Below are positions 33,780-41,594 of a DNA stretch of 64,000 bases, piece by piece (within the stretch, counting starts at the first letter, position 1; each line of letters opens with the position of its first letter). The stretch lies in assembly GCA_020634615.1 (NCBI GenBank), contig JACKBI010000015.1, forward strand, positions 101,184-165,183, written 5' to 3'. The notes below the pieces were generated by a model, which was not told the origin of the DNA, made no database searches, and saw only the letters and a list, made by a program, of their open reading frames with translations. A program made the position numbers and the translations under genes. Source of the DNA: Anaerolineales bacterium (lineage in GTDB: Bacteria > Chloroflexota > Anaerolineae > JAAEKA01).

Positions 33780-34217
33780 TTAATCGCTGGCCAGTTTGTC
33801 TGCTGCATCGTCGAGGGCATCACTGGCTGCCCCGGCAGCATCAGCCGCCTGCTGTTGCAGCGCCTCGGCGCTGTCGCTTGCCACGTCCTGAGCGGCATCC
33901 GCTGCATCCGAAACCTGTTCCTGCAGCGTCTCCGAAGCAGTGGAGGCCGCATCGGCGACGACATCGACGGCTTCTCCTGCCTGCTTCTGCACATCGGTTG
34001 CCATGCCGGCGGCTTTTTGCTGCACTGAGCTGGCTGGCTGCCAGGCGTAGTCCATCGACTGCTGGCCGCGCGAGGTCAGGCGACTGGCCTGGCTGGTGAT
34101 CTCGCCGCGAATCTCGCGGCCGGAACGCGGCGTGCGCAGCAGCGCAAAAGCGGCGCCGCCGATCGCGCCCAGCACGAATCCCCAAAACATCGCGTTAGAT
34201 TCCTTCTCGTTCGCCAT
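33780..34217 (-). CDS. YtxH-domain protein with apolipoprotein-like helical tail
   Basis: 145 aa from the ATG at 34217 with GGAG upstream. MFWGFVLGAIGGAAFALLRTPRSGREIRGEI is the YtxH signature: one membrane helix followed by the P(R/K)SG.E.R motif. The rest is an alanine-rich amphipathic helix with ADAA and AQDVASDSAEALQQQA-like 11-residue periodicity, resembling LEA or apolipoprotein repeats. Stress-related envelope association is the usual guess. The gene overlaps the preceding membrane-protein gene by 23 nt. Confidence 0.88.
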   Translation of the reverse strand: MANEKESNAMFWGFVLGAIGGAAFALLRTPRSGREIRGEITSQASRLTSRGQQSMDYAWQPASSVQQKAAGMATDVQKQAGEAVDVVADAASTASETLQEQVSDAADAAQDVASDSAEALQQQAADAAGAASDALDDAADKLASD

Positions 34218-34719
34218 TGTTCGTCGTCTCCTGCGTAGTATGAGTCGCGCCACCTGACGGGGCAGCCGTGCCTGTGGACCAATCGGGCTGGTAGCCGGCT
34301 GCCGGATCGGGCGTCTGCTTTTTGGCCTTGATGCCGAGGCTTCCCAGAATGTAACGCACCGAACCCTTCGCACCAGCGGTCTTGGCAGATACGTCGATCA
34401 TCGGGCTGGTGACACCTTCGCTGACGAAGCTGGCCGTGCCGCGCACAGTGCTTGAAGTCTCCTGAAGGCTTTCCAGGACCGGCTTGAGCTCCTCGAGCAG
34501 GAACATCAGCAGCTTGATAATCTGCCACATCATCACCATCAGAATAGCGTCCAGCGCGATCAGCGTGATGGCCAGGATGATGATAGAGATGTCACGCAGC
34601 CGGTTGGTGACAACCGGATGCGTCATCAAATAGAGGAAGATCATCACCAGCACCAGGAAGCCGGCGGCTGCGATGATACCGATCCCTATCTTCTGTCTTT
34701 GTGTCAATTGCGTTGGCAT
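34195..34719 (-). CDS. Two-helix membrane protein of unknown function
   Basis: 174 aa with two strong transmembrane helices (about residues 11-31 and 43-72), a hydrophilic stretch with LEELKPVLESLQETSSTVRGTASFVSEG, and a disordered Thr/Gly-rich tail. The helical segment resembles the DUF948-like proteins that often accompany YtxH genes. Its 3' end overlaps the YtxH gene, supporting a coupled pair. Confidence 0.8.
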   Translation of the reverse strand: MPTQLTQRQKIGIGIIAAAGFLVLVMIFLYLMTHPVVTNRLRDISIIILAITLIALDAILMVMMWQIIKLLMFLLEELKPVLESLQETSSTVRGTASFVSEGVTSPMIDVSAKTAGAKGSVRYILGSLGIKAKKQTPDPAAGYQPDWSTGTAAPSGGATHTTQETTNNGEREGI

Positions 34720-34941
34720 TGGAACCTCGTGACGCGATCCAGAAAAATTGGCTTGCGCATTGTAACACAGAATTCTCCGGCTGCCAACGAAATCATTGCC
34801 TCAGGAAAAAGACACGCTCGAGACCACCGAACGGGCAACGACACTTTCACGGGATATCTTTCTGTGAACTTATGCGTTTCCTTGCATATTTCCGAAAGAT
34901 AGACTATCCTGCCGTAAATCCGTTGACGAAAGCAGGACAGC

Positions 34942-35433
34942 GTGATAAAATCCTCGTACGACACCACTCTGGACGACCTGGATCGCCAAATACTGAAAGA
35001 ATTGCAGGAGGATGGCCGGCTGAGCAGCGTCGAACTGGCCCGCCGCGTTGGACTGTCTACCTCCGCCACCCACGCGCGCATCAAGCGGCTGGAGCAGGAC
35101 GGCTACGTCGATCGCTACGTGGCGCTGCTGAACTGGGAGCAGGCCGGCTACGACATGGTCTGCTTCGTGAACGTCAGCCTGCAGATGCACCAGCCCGACA
35201 GCGTGACCGCTTTCAAAGCCGCCGTGCAGGCCATGCCCGAGGTGCTGGAAGCGTTTCATGTCACCGGCGAATTCGACTACCTGCTAAAGGTGGCGATCCG
35301 CAACCGCAAGGACCTGGAGCGTTTCGTGCTCCACCGCCTGACACCCATCGCCGGCGTGGCGCGCATCTACACCAGCCTGGTGCTGAGCGTAGTCAAGGCG
35401 TCCACGGCGCTGCCGCTGGACGGGGATCAGTGA
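34942..35433 (+). CDS. Lrp/AsnC-family transcriptional regulator
   Basis: 163 aa from GTG 34942. Winged helix-turn-helix (residues 10-58; LDRQILKELQEDGRLSSVEL and STSATHARIKRLEQDGYV) plus a RAM ligand-binding domain (HVTGEFDYLLKVAIRNRKDLERFV). These regulators sense amino acids. It lies 54-93 nt upstream of an aminotransferase at the head of an aromatic amino-acid cluster, so tyrosine or a related amino acid is the natural effector to test. The last residues (DGDQ) and stop coincide with a CAGTGATC repeat unit. Confidence 0.93.
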   Translation: MIKSSYDTTLDDLDRQILKELQEDGRLSSVELARRVGLSTSATHARIKRLEQDGYVDRYVALLNWEQAGYDMVCFVNVSLQMHQPDSVTAFKAAVQAMPEVLEAFHVTGEFDYLLKVAIRNRKDLERFVLHRLTPIAGVARIYTSLVLSVVKASTALPLDGDQ

Positions 35434-35526
35434 TCGGTACGCAGTGTCCCTGACTTGCCAGTTCCGACGATAGGCAAGCAGTAAGCTGTGAACGGATCGC
35501 TCACAGCACAGAAAACGAGACAAAAT

Positions 35527-36768
35527 ATGTTCATGGCGGCCACAGCAACGCAAGCAGCATTGTCGAACGGAGCACGCACGATACCCGCCCAACTCGCGCT
35601 GAGCAGCGAAGCTGGCACACTCAAGCGCTCGGTGATGCGCGAGTTGTTAAAGCTGACAGCGCGCGCTGATGTGATCTCACTGGCAGGCGGGCTGCCGGCC
35701 AGCGAGTTGCTGCCATTGGCTCAGTTGCAGGAGTGCATCGAAACCGTGTTACGGCGCGACGGAACGCGCGCCTTGCAATACAGCCCGATGATCGAACCGC
35801 TGCGCCGCTGGATCTGCGACACCATGCGCGCCAGAGGCGTCGCGTGTGAGCCAGAGCAGGTCCACATCACCAACGGCGCACAGCAGGGTCTGACCATCCT
35901 GTCGCGGCTTTTTCTCAATCCCGACCAGCCTGCCGTGGTCGAAGCAATCACCTTCACCGGCATTCAGCAGGTAACCGCCGGCCGAGGCGCAGTGATGCGC
36001 ACGGTCCCCACCGACCTGGCCACCGGCGTTGATGTCGACGCGCTGGAGGAGGCATTTCACCGCACGCCGCGGCCGCGGCTGGCCGTGGTCATCCCCGACT
36101 TCCACAACCCGCTGGGCGTCAGCCTCACTCTCGAGAAGCGGCAGCGCATCGCTGAACTGGCAGCTCGCTACCGGGTGCCGCTGGTGGAGGACGACCCCTA
36201 TTCCGCGTTGAGATTCGACGGCCAGTCGTTACCGCCCATCAAGGCGTTCGACGAGGCCGGCGCCGTGTTTTACATCGGCTCGTTTTCCAAGATGCTGGCG
36301 CCGTCGCTACGGCTGGGCTGGATCGTTGCTCCGGCTGAACTGGCCTCGCAGGTGACGGTGCTGCGCGAGTCCATCGACCTGGAATCTTCGACATTGATCC
36401 AGCGCGCAGTCAGCCTGTTTGTTGAACAAGGGCTGATGGCAGGACACCTGGCGCGCTTCAACGCTGCCAACCGCTGCCGCCGCGATGTGTTGTTCGACGC
36501 GTTGGCACACTATCTCGGTGACCGGGCAAGCTGGACACGGCCGGAAGGCGGGCTGTTCGTCTGGCTGACGCTACGCGAGGAAATCGACACGTGGGCGTTA
36601 CTGGAAGATGCGATCGCAGCAGGTGTGGCTTTCGTGCCCGGAGCGGCGTTTGCGCTGAACGGCGGCTCCCACAACACACTGCGCCTGAATTTCAGCAACG
36701 TGCAGCCGGAGTTGATCCCCGTCGCAGTCGAGCGATTGGCGCAGGTGATCAAGCAGAAGGGGAAATGA
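35527..36768 (+). CDS. PLP-dependent aminotransferase (LysN/ARO8-like)
   Basis: 413 aa from the ATG at 35527; a GTG at 35488 would add 13 residues and neither has a good Shine-Dalgarno. Class I/II fold: ISLAGGLPASELLP, ITNGAQQGLTILSRLF, VVIPDFHNPLGVSL and the PLP lysine in IGSFSKMLAPSLRLGW. This group includes 2-aminoadipate and aromatic aminotransferases. The neighbourhood (Lrp, HPPD) suggests tyrosine to 4-hydroxyphenylpyruvate, which is inference. The C-terminal KGK and the stop codon are encoded by a polypurine repeat. Confidence 0.9.
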   Translation: MFMAATATQAALSNGARTIPAQLALSSEAGTLKRSVMRELLKLTARADVISLAGGLPASELLPLAQLQECIETVLRRDGTRALQYSPMIEPLRRWICDTMRARGVACEPEQVHITNGAQQGLTILSRLFLNPDQPAVVEAITFTGIQQVTAGRGAVMRTVPTDLATGVDVDALEEAFHRTPRPRLAVVIPDFHNPLGVSLTLEKRQRIAELAARYRVPLVEDDPYSALRFDGQSLPPIKAFDEAGAVFYIGSFSKMLAPSLRLGWIVAPAELASQVTVLRESIDLESSTLIQRAVSLFVEQGLMAGHLARFNAANRCRRDVLFDALAHYLGDRASWTRPEGGLFVWLTLREEIDTWALLEDAIAAGVAFVPGAAFALNGGSHNTLRLNFSNVQPELIPVAVERLAQVIKQKGK

Positions 36769-36849
36769 GGGAAAGAAGGGAAAGGAAGGAAACGCCCTCC
36801 CGCCCAAGGTTGTTTCGTCGGGTTTCCCTTCTTTCCTTCCTTTCCCTCC
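36759..36849. repeat. Polypurine/polypyrimidine inverted repeat, full copy
   Basis: Left arm of GGGAAA/GGGAAG/GGAAGGAAA units (36759-36792), loop, right arm of TTTCCCTTCTTTCC units (36820-36849). It includes the stop codon of the aminotransferase and ends just before the nitroreductase start, which lacks a Shine-Dalgarno. Confidence 0.8.
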
Positions 36850-36865
36850 AGCTTGTGTGATTACC

Positions 36866-37537
36866 ATGACCCAACCCACGTTCATTCCCCTCGACTTCAC
36901 CGAATACCCGCCCGACGAGATGCAGCGGCGGGCTGAGGCGTTCTACGCTGAGCTCAGCCGGCGACGGACGGTGCGCGAGTTTTCCGACCGGCCTGTGCCG
37001 CGCGCATTGATCGAAACGTGCCTCCTGGCGGCCGGCAGCGCCCCCAACGGCGCCAACCTGCAACCATGGCATTTCGTCGCCGTGGCCGCCCCGGCCATCA
37101 AACGCCAGATCCGCGCGGCGGCTGAGGCCGAGGAGCGGGAGTTCTACAGCGGGCGCGCGCCGCAGGAGTGGATCGACGCGCTTGCGCCGCTGGGCACCGA
37201 TCCCAACAAGCCATTCCTGGAGATCGCTCCCTGGCTGATCGTGATCTTCGGCCAGTCCTACGGTTTGCTGCCTGATGGCCGCAAGGTGAAACACTACTAC
37301 GTGCAGGAGTCGGTCGGCATCGCGACGGGGATGCTGATCACCGCGCTGCACCACGCCGGACTGGCCACGCTGACCCATACACCCAATCCCATGGGTTTCC
37401 TCAACGACCTGCTGGGCCGGCCGGCCAATGAACGGCCGTTCCTGATCCTGGTGGCCGGTTACCCGGCCGCGGACGCGCGCGTGCCAACTCACGCGCTGAA
37501 CAAGAAGCCATTGAACGAGATCGCGACGTTTATCTGA
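36866..37537 (+). CDS. Iodotyrosine-deiodinase-like nitroreductase (FMN)
   Basis: 223 aa. RRRTVREFSDRPVP and APNGANLQPWHFV are the FMN-binding features of the nitroreductase fold. The clade matches iodotyrosine deiodinase: the lid region AEEREFY supplies Glu90 and Tyr94, and DPNKPFLE supplies Lys115. These correspond to the Glu-x3-Tyr and Lys that clamp the halotyrosine zwitterion in known enzymes, and THTPNPMGFLND follows. Reductive dehalogenation of halotyrosines is the predicted activity. It sits next to HPPD and a flavin reductase. Start ATG 36866; a GTG 9 nt earlier is possible. Confidence 0.9.
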   Translation: MTQPTFIPLDFTEYPPDEMQRRAEAFYAELSRRRTVREFSDRPVPRALIETCLLAAGSAPNGANLQPWHFVAVAAPAIKRQIRAAAEAEEREFYSGRAPQEWIDALAPLGTDPNKPFLEIAPWLIVIFGQSYGLLPDGRKVKHYYVQESVGIATGMLITALHHAGLATLTHTPNPMGFLNDLLGRPANERPFLILVAGYPAADARVPTHALNKKPLNEIATFI

Positions 37538-37556
37538 GAGGCCTTTCGCAGATCCA

Positions 37557-37641
37557 GACTTCGGAAGTCGCCGGGTCTACCTGTAGAGCCGGTTTGCGCG
37601 TTCAGGGCTGTCTTCTTTGCAAGCCGGCGACTTCCGAAGTC
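37557..37641. repeat. 85-bp palindrome-ended dispersed element, copy 3
   Basis: GACTTCGGAAGTCGCCGGG at the left and GCCGGCGACTTCCGAAGTC at the right. It lies 45 nt before the hppD start codon. The bases just after it (CTTTGATAACAGCCTCCAG) resemble those after copy 4 (CTTTCCAACCAGCTTCCAA). Confidence 0.9.
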
Positions 37642-37686
37642 TTTGATAACAGCCTCCAGACGAATCTATACAAGAGGAGTACTGCC

Positions 37687-38811
37687 ATGACCGTGCCAAC
37701 CAACGGCGCACGCGCCATCACCGAGGAAGCCGATTTCCTGCAACTGAAAGCTATCGACCACGTTCACTGGTGGGTGGGCAACGCCAAGCAGACCATGTAC
37801 TACTGGTGGAAGGCGTTCGGATTCAAGCCGGTGGCCTATTCCGGGCTGGAAACCGGCAATCGCCAGTTCGCGTCATATGTGCTGGAATCGGGCAAGATTC
37901 GTTTCGTCATCTCCGCCGCCTACGGCCCCAGCAGCGAGATCGCCGCGCATCATCTGGTCCACGGCGACGGCATCAAGGCCATCGCGTTGACAGTGGATGA
38001 CGTGGAGAAAGCCTGGCGCGAGACCACCCAGCGCGGCGGCAAGAGCGCCTGGGCGCCGCGCGAGGAAGCGGACGAGTACGGTGTACTGCGTACCTCAGCC
38101 ATCCAAATCTACGGCGAGGTGCTGCATGTCTTCGTGGATCGCAACGACTACCGCGGTCCCTTTGCGCCCAGCTACCGACCGCTGGACATGCCGGCCCAGT
38201 CGACCGGACTGGCGGCTGTCGATCACATGGTGGGCAACGTGCAGCTTGGCAAGATGAACTACTGGGTCAACTTCTACCACCAGGTGATGGGCTTCCGCCA
38301 GTTGCTGCACTTTGACGACCAGGACATCAGCACCGAATACTCTGCGCTGATGTCGAAGGTGATGCAGAACGGCAGCGGGCGGGTCAAGTTCCCCATCAAC
38401 GAGCCGGCTGAGGGCAAGCGCAAGAGCCAGATCGAGGAATACCTGGACTACTACATGGGGCCGGGAGTGCAACACGTGGCCATGAGCACCGGCGATATTC
38501 TGGCGACGATGAGCCAGTTGCGCGCCAACGGCGTCGAGTTCCTGCGCGTGCCAGACGCCTATTACGACCAGTTGCCCGAGCGGATCGGCAAGATCGACGA
38601 GGACATGGCGGCCATCCGCGAGATGGGAATCCTGGTGGATCGGGACGACGAGGGCTATCTGTTGCAGGTCTTCTCGCGCCCCCTGCAAGACCGTCCCACC
38701 GCGTTCATCGAGGTCATCGAGCGCCACGGCAGCCGCGGCTTCGGCAAAGGCAACTTCAAGGCGCTGTTCGAGGCGCTGGAAATGGAGCAGGAGCGGCGCG
38801 GCAATCTGTAG
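37687..38811 (+). CDS. hppD: 4-hydroxyphenylpyruvate dioxygenase
   Basis: 374 aa from an ATG with GAGGAG 8 nt upstream. Two vicinal-oxygen-chelate halves. The Fe(II) ligands are His180 (VDHMVGN), His263 (GVQHVAM) and Glu342 (AFIEVIERHG), all present, with the C-terminal GFGKGNFKALFEA that caps the active site. It converts 4-hydroxyphenylpyruvate to homogentisate in tyrosine catabolism. No homogentisate dioxygenase or fumarylacetoacetase is in the window. The leader contains palindrome element copy 3. Confidence 0.96.
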   Translation: MTVPTNGARAITEEADFLQLKAIDHVHWWVGNAKQTMYYWWKAFGFKPVAYSGLETGNRQFASYVLESGKIRFVISAAYGPSSEIAAHHLVHGDGIKAIALTVDDVEKAWRETTQRGGKSAWAPREEADEYGVLRTSAIQIYGEVLHVFVDRNDYRGPFAPSYRPLDMPAQSTGLAAVDHMVGNVQLGKMNYWVNFYHQVMGFRQLLHFDDQDISTEYSALMSKVMQNGSGRVKFPINEPAEGKRKSQIEEYLDYYMGPGVQHVAMSTGDILATMSQLRANGVEFLRVPDAYYDQLPERIGKIDEDMAAIREMGILVDRDDEGYLLQVFSRPLQDRPTAFIEVIERHGSRGFGKGNFKALFEALEMEQERRGNL

Positions 38812-38897
38812 GGGGTGGGGAGTGGGGAATGGGGACTGGGGATCAGCCCTCACTCCGGTTTCCCTCCTTTCCCTTCTTTCCTTCCTTTCCCTCTTCT
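38811..38897. repeat. G-rich plus polypyrimidine repeat cluster
   Basis: GGGGAGTGGGGAATGGGGAC-type units (38811-38845), then TTTCCCTCCTTTCCCTTC-type units (38852-38897). These are the intergenic forms of the repeats found in frame in the two glycosyltransferases and at 36759 and 39547. Confidence 0.75.
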
Positions 38898-38913
38898 CAA
38901 AGGAGCGTTACCC

Positions 38914-39540
38914 TTGGAAATCACCCCCTCCTCCCTCCCCTGGCAGTCGCTGTACAAGCTGATGATTGGGTCGATTGTGCCGCGCGCCATTGGCTGGGTG
39001 TCGACTGTGAACGAGGCGGGCGAGCCGAATCTCGCGCCGTTTTCGTTTTTCACCGCGGCCGGGGCCAATCCGCCGCATGTTCTGTTCTGCCCGATGATCC
39101 GCTCCACCGACGGCCAGCCCAAGGACACGTTGCACAACGTGCGCGCCACGGGTGAGTTCGTCGTCAACATCGTCACCGAGGCTCTGGGACCGGCGATGAA
39201 CATCACGTCAACTGAGCTGCCTGCGGATGTGAACGAGTTCGCGGCGGCCGGATTGACGCCGGCGCCATCGAGCGTGGTGCGCCCGCCGCGTGTCGCTGAA
39301 AGCCCCATCCACTTCGAGTGCCGGCTGACGCAGATCGTCGATCTTGGCGACCAGCCCGGCGCGGCCAGCGTGGTCATCGGCGAGGTCGTGCATTTACACG
39401 TGGACGACGCGCTGCTGATCGGCGGCGACAAAATCGACATCGCGCAGTTGCAACCCATCGGCCGCCTGGCCGGCAACAGCTACAGCCGCGTCGCCCCGGC
39501 CATGTTCGACCTCATCCGCCCGCCTTCACAGATCGGATAG
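38914..39540 (+). CDS. Flavin reductase-like (FMN-binding split-barrel) protein
   Basis: 208 aa from TTG 38914, which has AAAGGAG 8 nt upstream; an upstream in-frame start would translate repeat DNA. SIVPRAIGWVSTVNEAGEPNLAPFSFFTAAGANPP and KDTLHNVRATGEFVVNIVT are characteristic of the PF01613 family, which uses NAD(P)H and FMN or binds flavin. It could supply reduced flavin to the neighbouring deiodinase-like enzyme; that is inference. Downstream is a repeat hairpin. Confidence 0.9.
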   Translation: MEITPSSLPWQSLYKLMIGSIVPRAIGWVSTVNEAGEPNLAPFSFFTAAGANPPHVLFCPMIRSTDGQPKDTLHNVRATGEFVVNIVTEALGPAMNITSTELPADVNEFAAAGLTPAPSSVVRPPRVAESPIHFECRLTQIVDLGDQPGAASVVIGEVVHLHVDDALLIGGDKIDIAQLQPIGRLAGNSYSRVAPAMFDLIRPPSQIG

Positions 39541-39546
39541 AAGCTC

Positions 39547-39636
39547 ACCACGGAGAGAAGGAGGGAAAGGAGGGAAAGAGACAAGCGCAGGTCGGCCCCT
39601 TGGTTTCCCTCATTTCCCATCTTTCCCTCTTCCCAT
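39547..39636. repeat. Polypurine/polypyrimidine inverted repeat, full copy
   Basis: GGAGAGAAGGAGGGAAAGG units on the left (from 39550) and TTTCCCTCATTTCCCATC units on the right (to 39634). It fills the gap between the convergent flavin-reductase and DinB genes. Confidence 0.8.
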
Positions 39637-40116
39637 TCATCGAAATCGGTCACGAAATGTCTGAATCTGGCCACTGTGCTCGCGCTTGTGGCCGTAGTAT
39701 TGATAGGCGATCAGATCTTCCAGGTCGTATTGCGCGCCGTACCAGGGAATCGCACCGGTCCGCTGCAGCAAGCCGGCCGGCAGATCGCTGACCAGTCCAC
39801 GGACCTGTTCGTGCGCGGCGAGGTATTCCTCGAGGCACCGTTCGTACGTCCAGCCGTTGCGCAGTTCGTCCACCTGATGATCGTTGAACGCCTGCCCGTC
39901 GGCTTTGAGCGCATCGCGCAGCGGGGTCGGACACGGTGTCACCACATCCTGCAGCACCTCCACCAGCACCAGCTCAAAAGATGCCAGATGCGCCACCAGA
40001 TCCTTGACCGACCAGTAGCCTACCGCCCCACTGGTGGTGCGCTGGTCGGCCGGAACCAGATCCAGCGTGCGCATGAACGTAAAATGGCCGTACATCAAAA
40101 CGTCGGACGCGTGCAT
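39637..40116 (-). CDS. DinB/YfiT-like four-helix metalloprotein
   Basis: 159 aa from an ATG with AAGGAG 8 nt upstream. Helix pattern and motifs YGHFTFMRTLDLVP, WSVKDLVAHLASFEL and YYGHKREHSGQIQTF give a candidate metal-binding His triad (VAHLA, GHKREH). DinB-superfamily proteins act as thiol- or metal-dependent enzymes of varied function. It lies 4 nt after the aminotransferase gene and is probably cotranscribed. Confidence 0.88.
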   Translation of the reverse strand: MHASDVLMYGHFTFMRTLDLVPADQRTTSGAVGYWSVKDLVAHLASFELVLVEVLQDVVTPCPTPLRDALKADGQAFNDHQVDELRNGWTYERCLEEYLAAHEQVRGLVSDLPAGLLQRTGAIPWYGAQYDLEDLIAYQYYGHKREHSGQIQTFRDRFR

Positions 40117-40120
40117 GGCG

Positions 40121-41311
40121 TTACTCCTTGAAGTGTGACAGCGCAGCGGCAAACCCGGGCAGGGCGCGATCAATCATCGCATCGCTGGCAGTGATCGAGA
40201 TACGAAAATAGCCGGGCATCTCGAATGTTGCGCCCGGCAGCACCAACACGTCACGCTCCGCCAGCCAGTGGCAAAACGCCACATCGTCGGCCAGCGGTGA
40301 ACGCACCAGCAGATAGAAGGTCCCCTCCGGGCTGCGCAGGGAGTAACCCATGTCGCGCAGCGCGCTCACGAGCCTGTCACGCTTGGCCTGCAGGTGCTCG
40401 ATGTCGATGGAGAGCTTTTCCAGGTCGGGCAGGGCATGCTGCAACAGGGCGTTGGGAAAAGCGTAGGCCGTAACGACCTGGGACGCGAGGATTGCCGGAC
40501 GCATTGCCTCGCGCGCCGGCATTGACGGCGGCAGTGCGATGTAGCCGATGCGCTGGCCGGGCGTCAACAGCGTCTTGCCATAGGTGTAGAGCAGAAACGA
40601 CTGATCGTAATAGGCAGTCGGGGTCGTGAACTCGCGGCCATCGTAGACGATCCGGTTGTACGACTCGTCGGACAGCAGGTAGATCGTCCGGCCGTTGCGC
40701 TGGCTGGCAGCCGTCAGCAGATCTGACAGCGCTGTCAGCGTGGCCGGCGGGTAGATCCTGCCGGTGGGATTGTTAGGCGAATTGACAATGATGGCGCGCG
40801 TCCGCGGCGTGATGGCAGCCTCGATCGCGGCCAGGTCCAGGTCGAAGCTGACCGGGTCGCACTGCACCCGCACCGGCGTTCCCATGCTGGAGGCAATCAT
40901 CGCTTCGTAGAAGAACCAGGGCGGGCTGATGTAGATGATCTCGTCGCCCGGATCGGTGATCGCGCCTAACGCCACAGCGATGGCTGCGAATGCGCCGTTG
41001 GTCATGAAGATGTCGTCAGCGTCAAAGGGCATGTCGAAGCGCTGCCGCAGCGTTTCAGCCACGATACGGCGCGGGCCTGGCTCGCTCATTTTGTAGGCGA
41101 ACCAATCCTTGTCGTGCGGCGTGCTCCAGCGCTGCAATGCCTCGGTGAACTCCGGCAGCGGCATCTCCTGCGGATTGCCGGCCACAAAATCGCTGACGCC
41201 GGGGTTCCCCATGCGCGAGGTCACGACCGGGTCCTGGAAGAAATTAAGGAACGGGCTCATGGCCCCAAGCACCGCGGCGATGCGTTTCGATCCTGATACA
41301 GGTATGGACAT
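40121..41311 (-). CDS. PLP-dependent aminotransferase, class I
   Basis: 396 aa from the ATG at 41311 with AAGGAAA upstream. FVAGNPQEMPLPEF, ITDPGDEIIYISPPWFFYEAM, IIVNSPNNPTGRIYP, SDESYNRIVY and the PLP Lys in YTYGKTLLTPGQRIGY define an aspartate/aromatic-type aminotransferase. It faces the HPPD cluster from the other strand. A role in aromatic or aspartate transamination is possible, but the substrate is not readable. It overlaps no other gene and is followed after 4 nt by DinB. Confidence 0.92.
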   Translation of the reverse strand: MSIPVSGSKRIAAVLGAMSPFLNFFQDPVVTSRMGNPGVSDFVAGNPQEMPLPEFTEALQRWSTPHDKDWFAYKMSEPGPRRIVAETLRQRFDMPFDADDIFMTNGAFAAIAVALGAITDPGDEIIYISPPWFFYEAMIASSMGTPVRVQCDPVSFDLDLAAIEAAITPRTRAIIVNSPNNPTGRIYPPATLTALSDLLTAASQRNGRTIYLLSDESYNRIVYDGREFTTPTAYYDQSFLLYTYGKTLLTPGQRIGYIALPPSMPAREAMRPAILASQVVTAYAFPNALLQHALPDLEKLSIDIEHLQAKRDRLVSALRDMGYSLRSPEGTFYLLVRSPLADDVAFCHWLAERDVLVLPGATFEMPGYFRISITASDAMIDRALPGFAAALSHFKE

Positions 41312-41411
41312 CCGGGTTTCCTTTCCCTGGTACACATTCACTGCCGCTAATCACGGCACACCTTACGTCATGTTTAACGTATTGACTCGGCCAATTGCGC
41401 CGCGCAACCTG

Positions 41412-41438
41412 TTGCTGTGTGCCATTCACAGGTATAAT
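41412..41438 (+). promoter_or_regulatory. Candidate promoter of the second DinB gene
   Basis: TTGCTG (41412-41417), 15-nt spacer, consensus TATAAT (41433-41438). The transcript would contain palindrome element copy 4 in its leader, about 28 nt after the -10 box. Confidence 0.5.
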
Positions 41439-41465
41439 GGCAGCCGGCAACACAGAGACGACACG

Positions 41466-41551
41466 GACTTCGGAAGTCGTCGGCTGCTTGTCAGGAGCGG
41501 CCCGCAACGGCTGGCACAAGCCCTCGTGTTGACTCGGCGACTTCCGAAGTC
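41466..41551. repeat. 86-bp palindrome-ended dispersed element, copy 4
   Basis: Left end GACTTCGGAAGTCGTCGG, right end CGGCGACTTCCGAAGTC. It sits in the predicted leader of the DinB gene at 41595, as copy 3 does before hppD. Confidence 0.9.
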
Positions 41552-41594
41552 TTTCCAACCAGCTTCCAAAACTGACGCGCAAGGGAGAGCAACC

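Noticed and set aside
34218..34373. Arg-rich N-terminal extension of the YtxH protein
   Set aside because: Lies within the upstream membrane-protein gene in another frame; the YtxH motif begins at the ATG at 34217.
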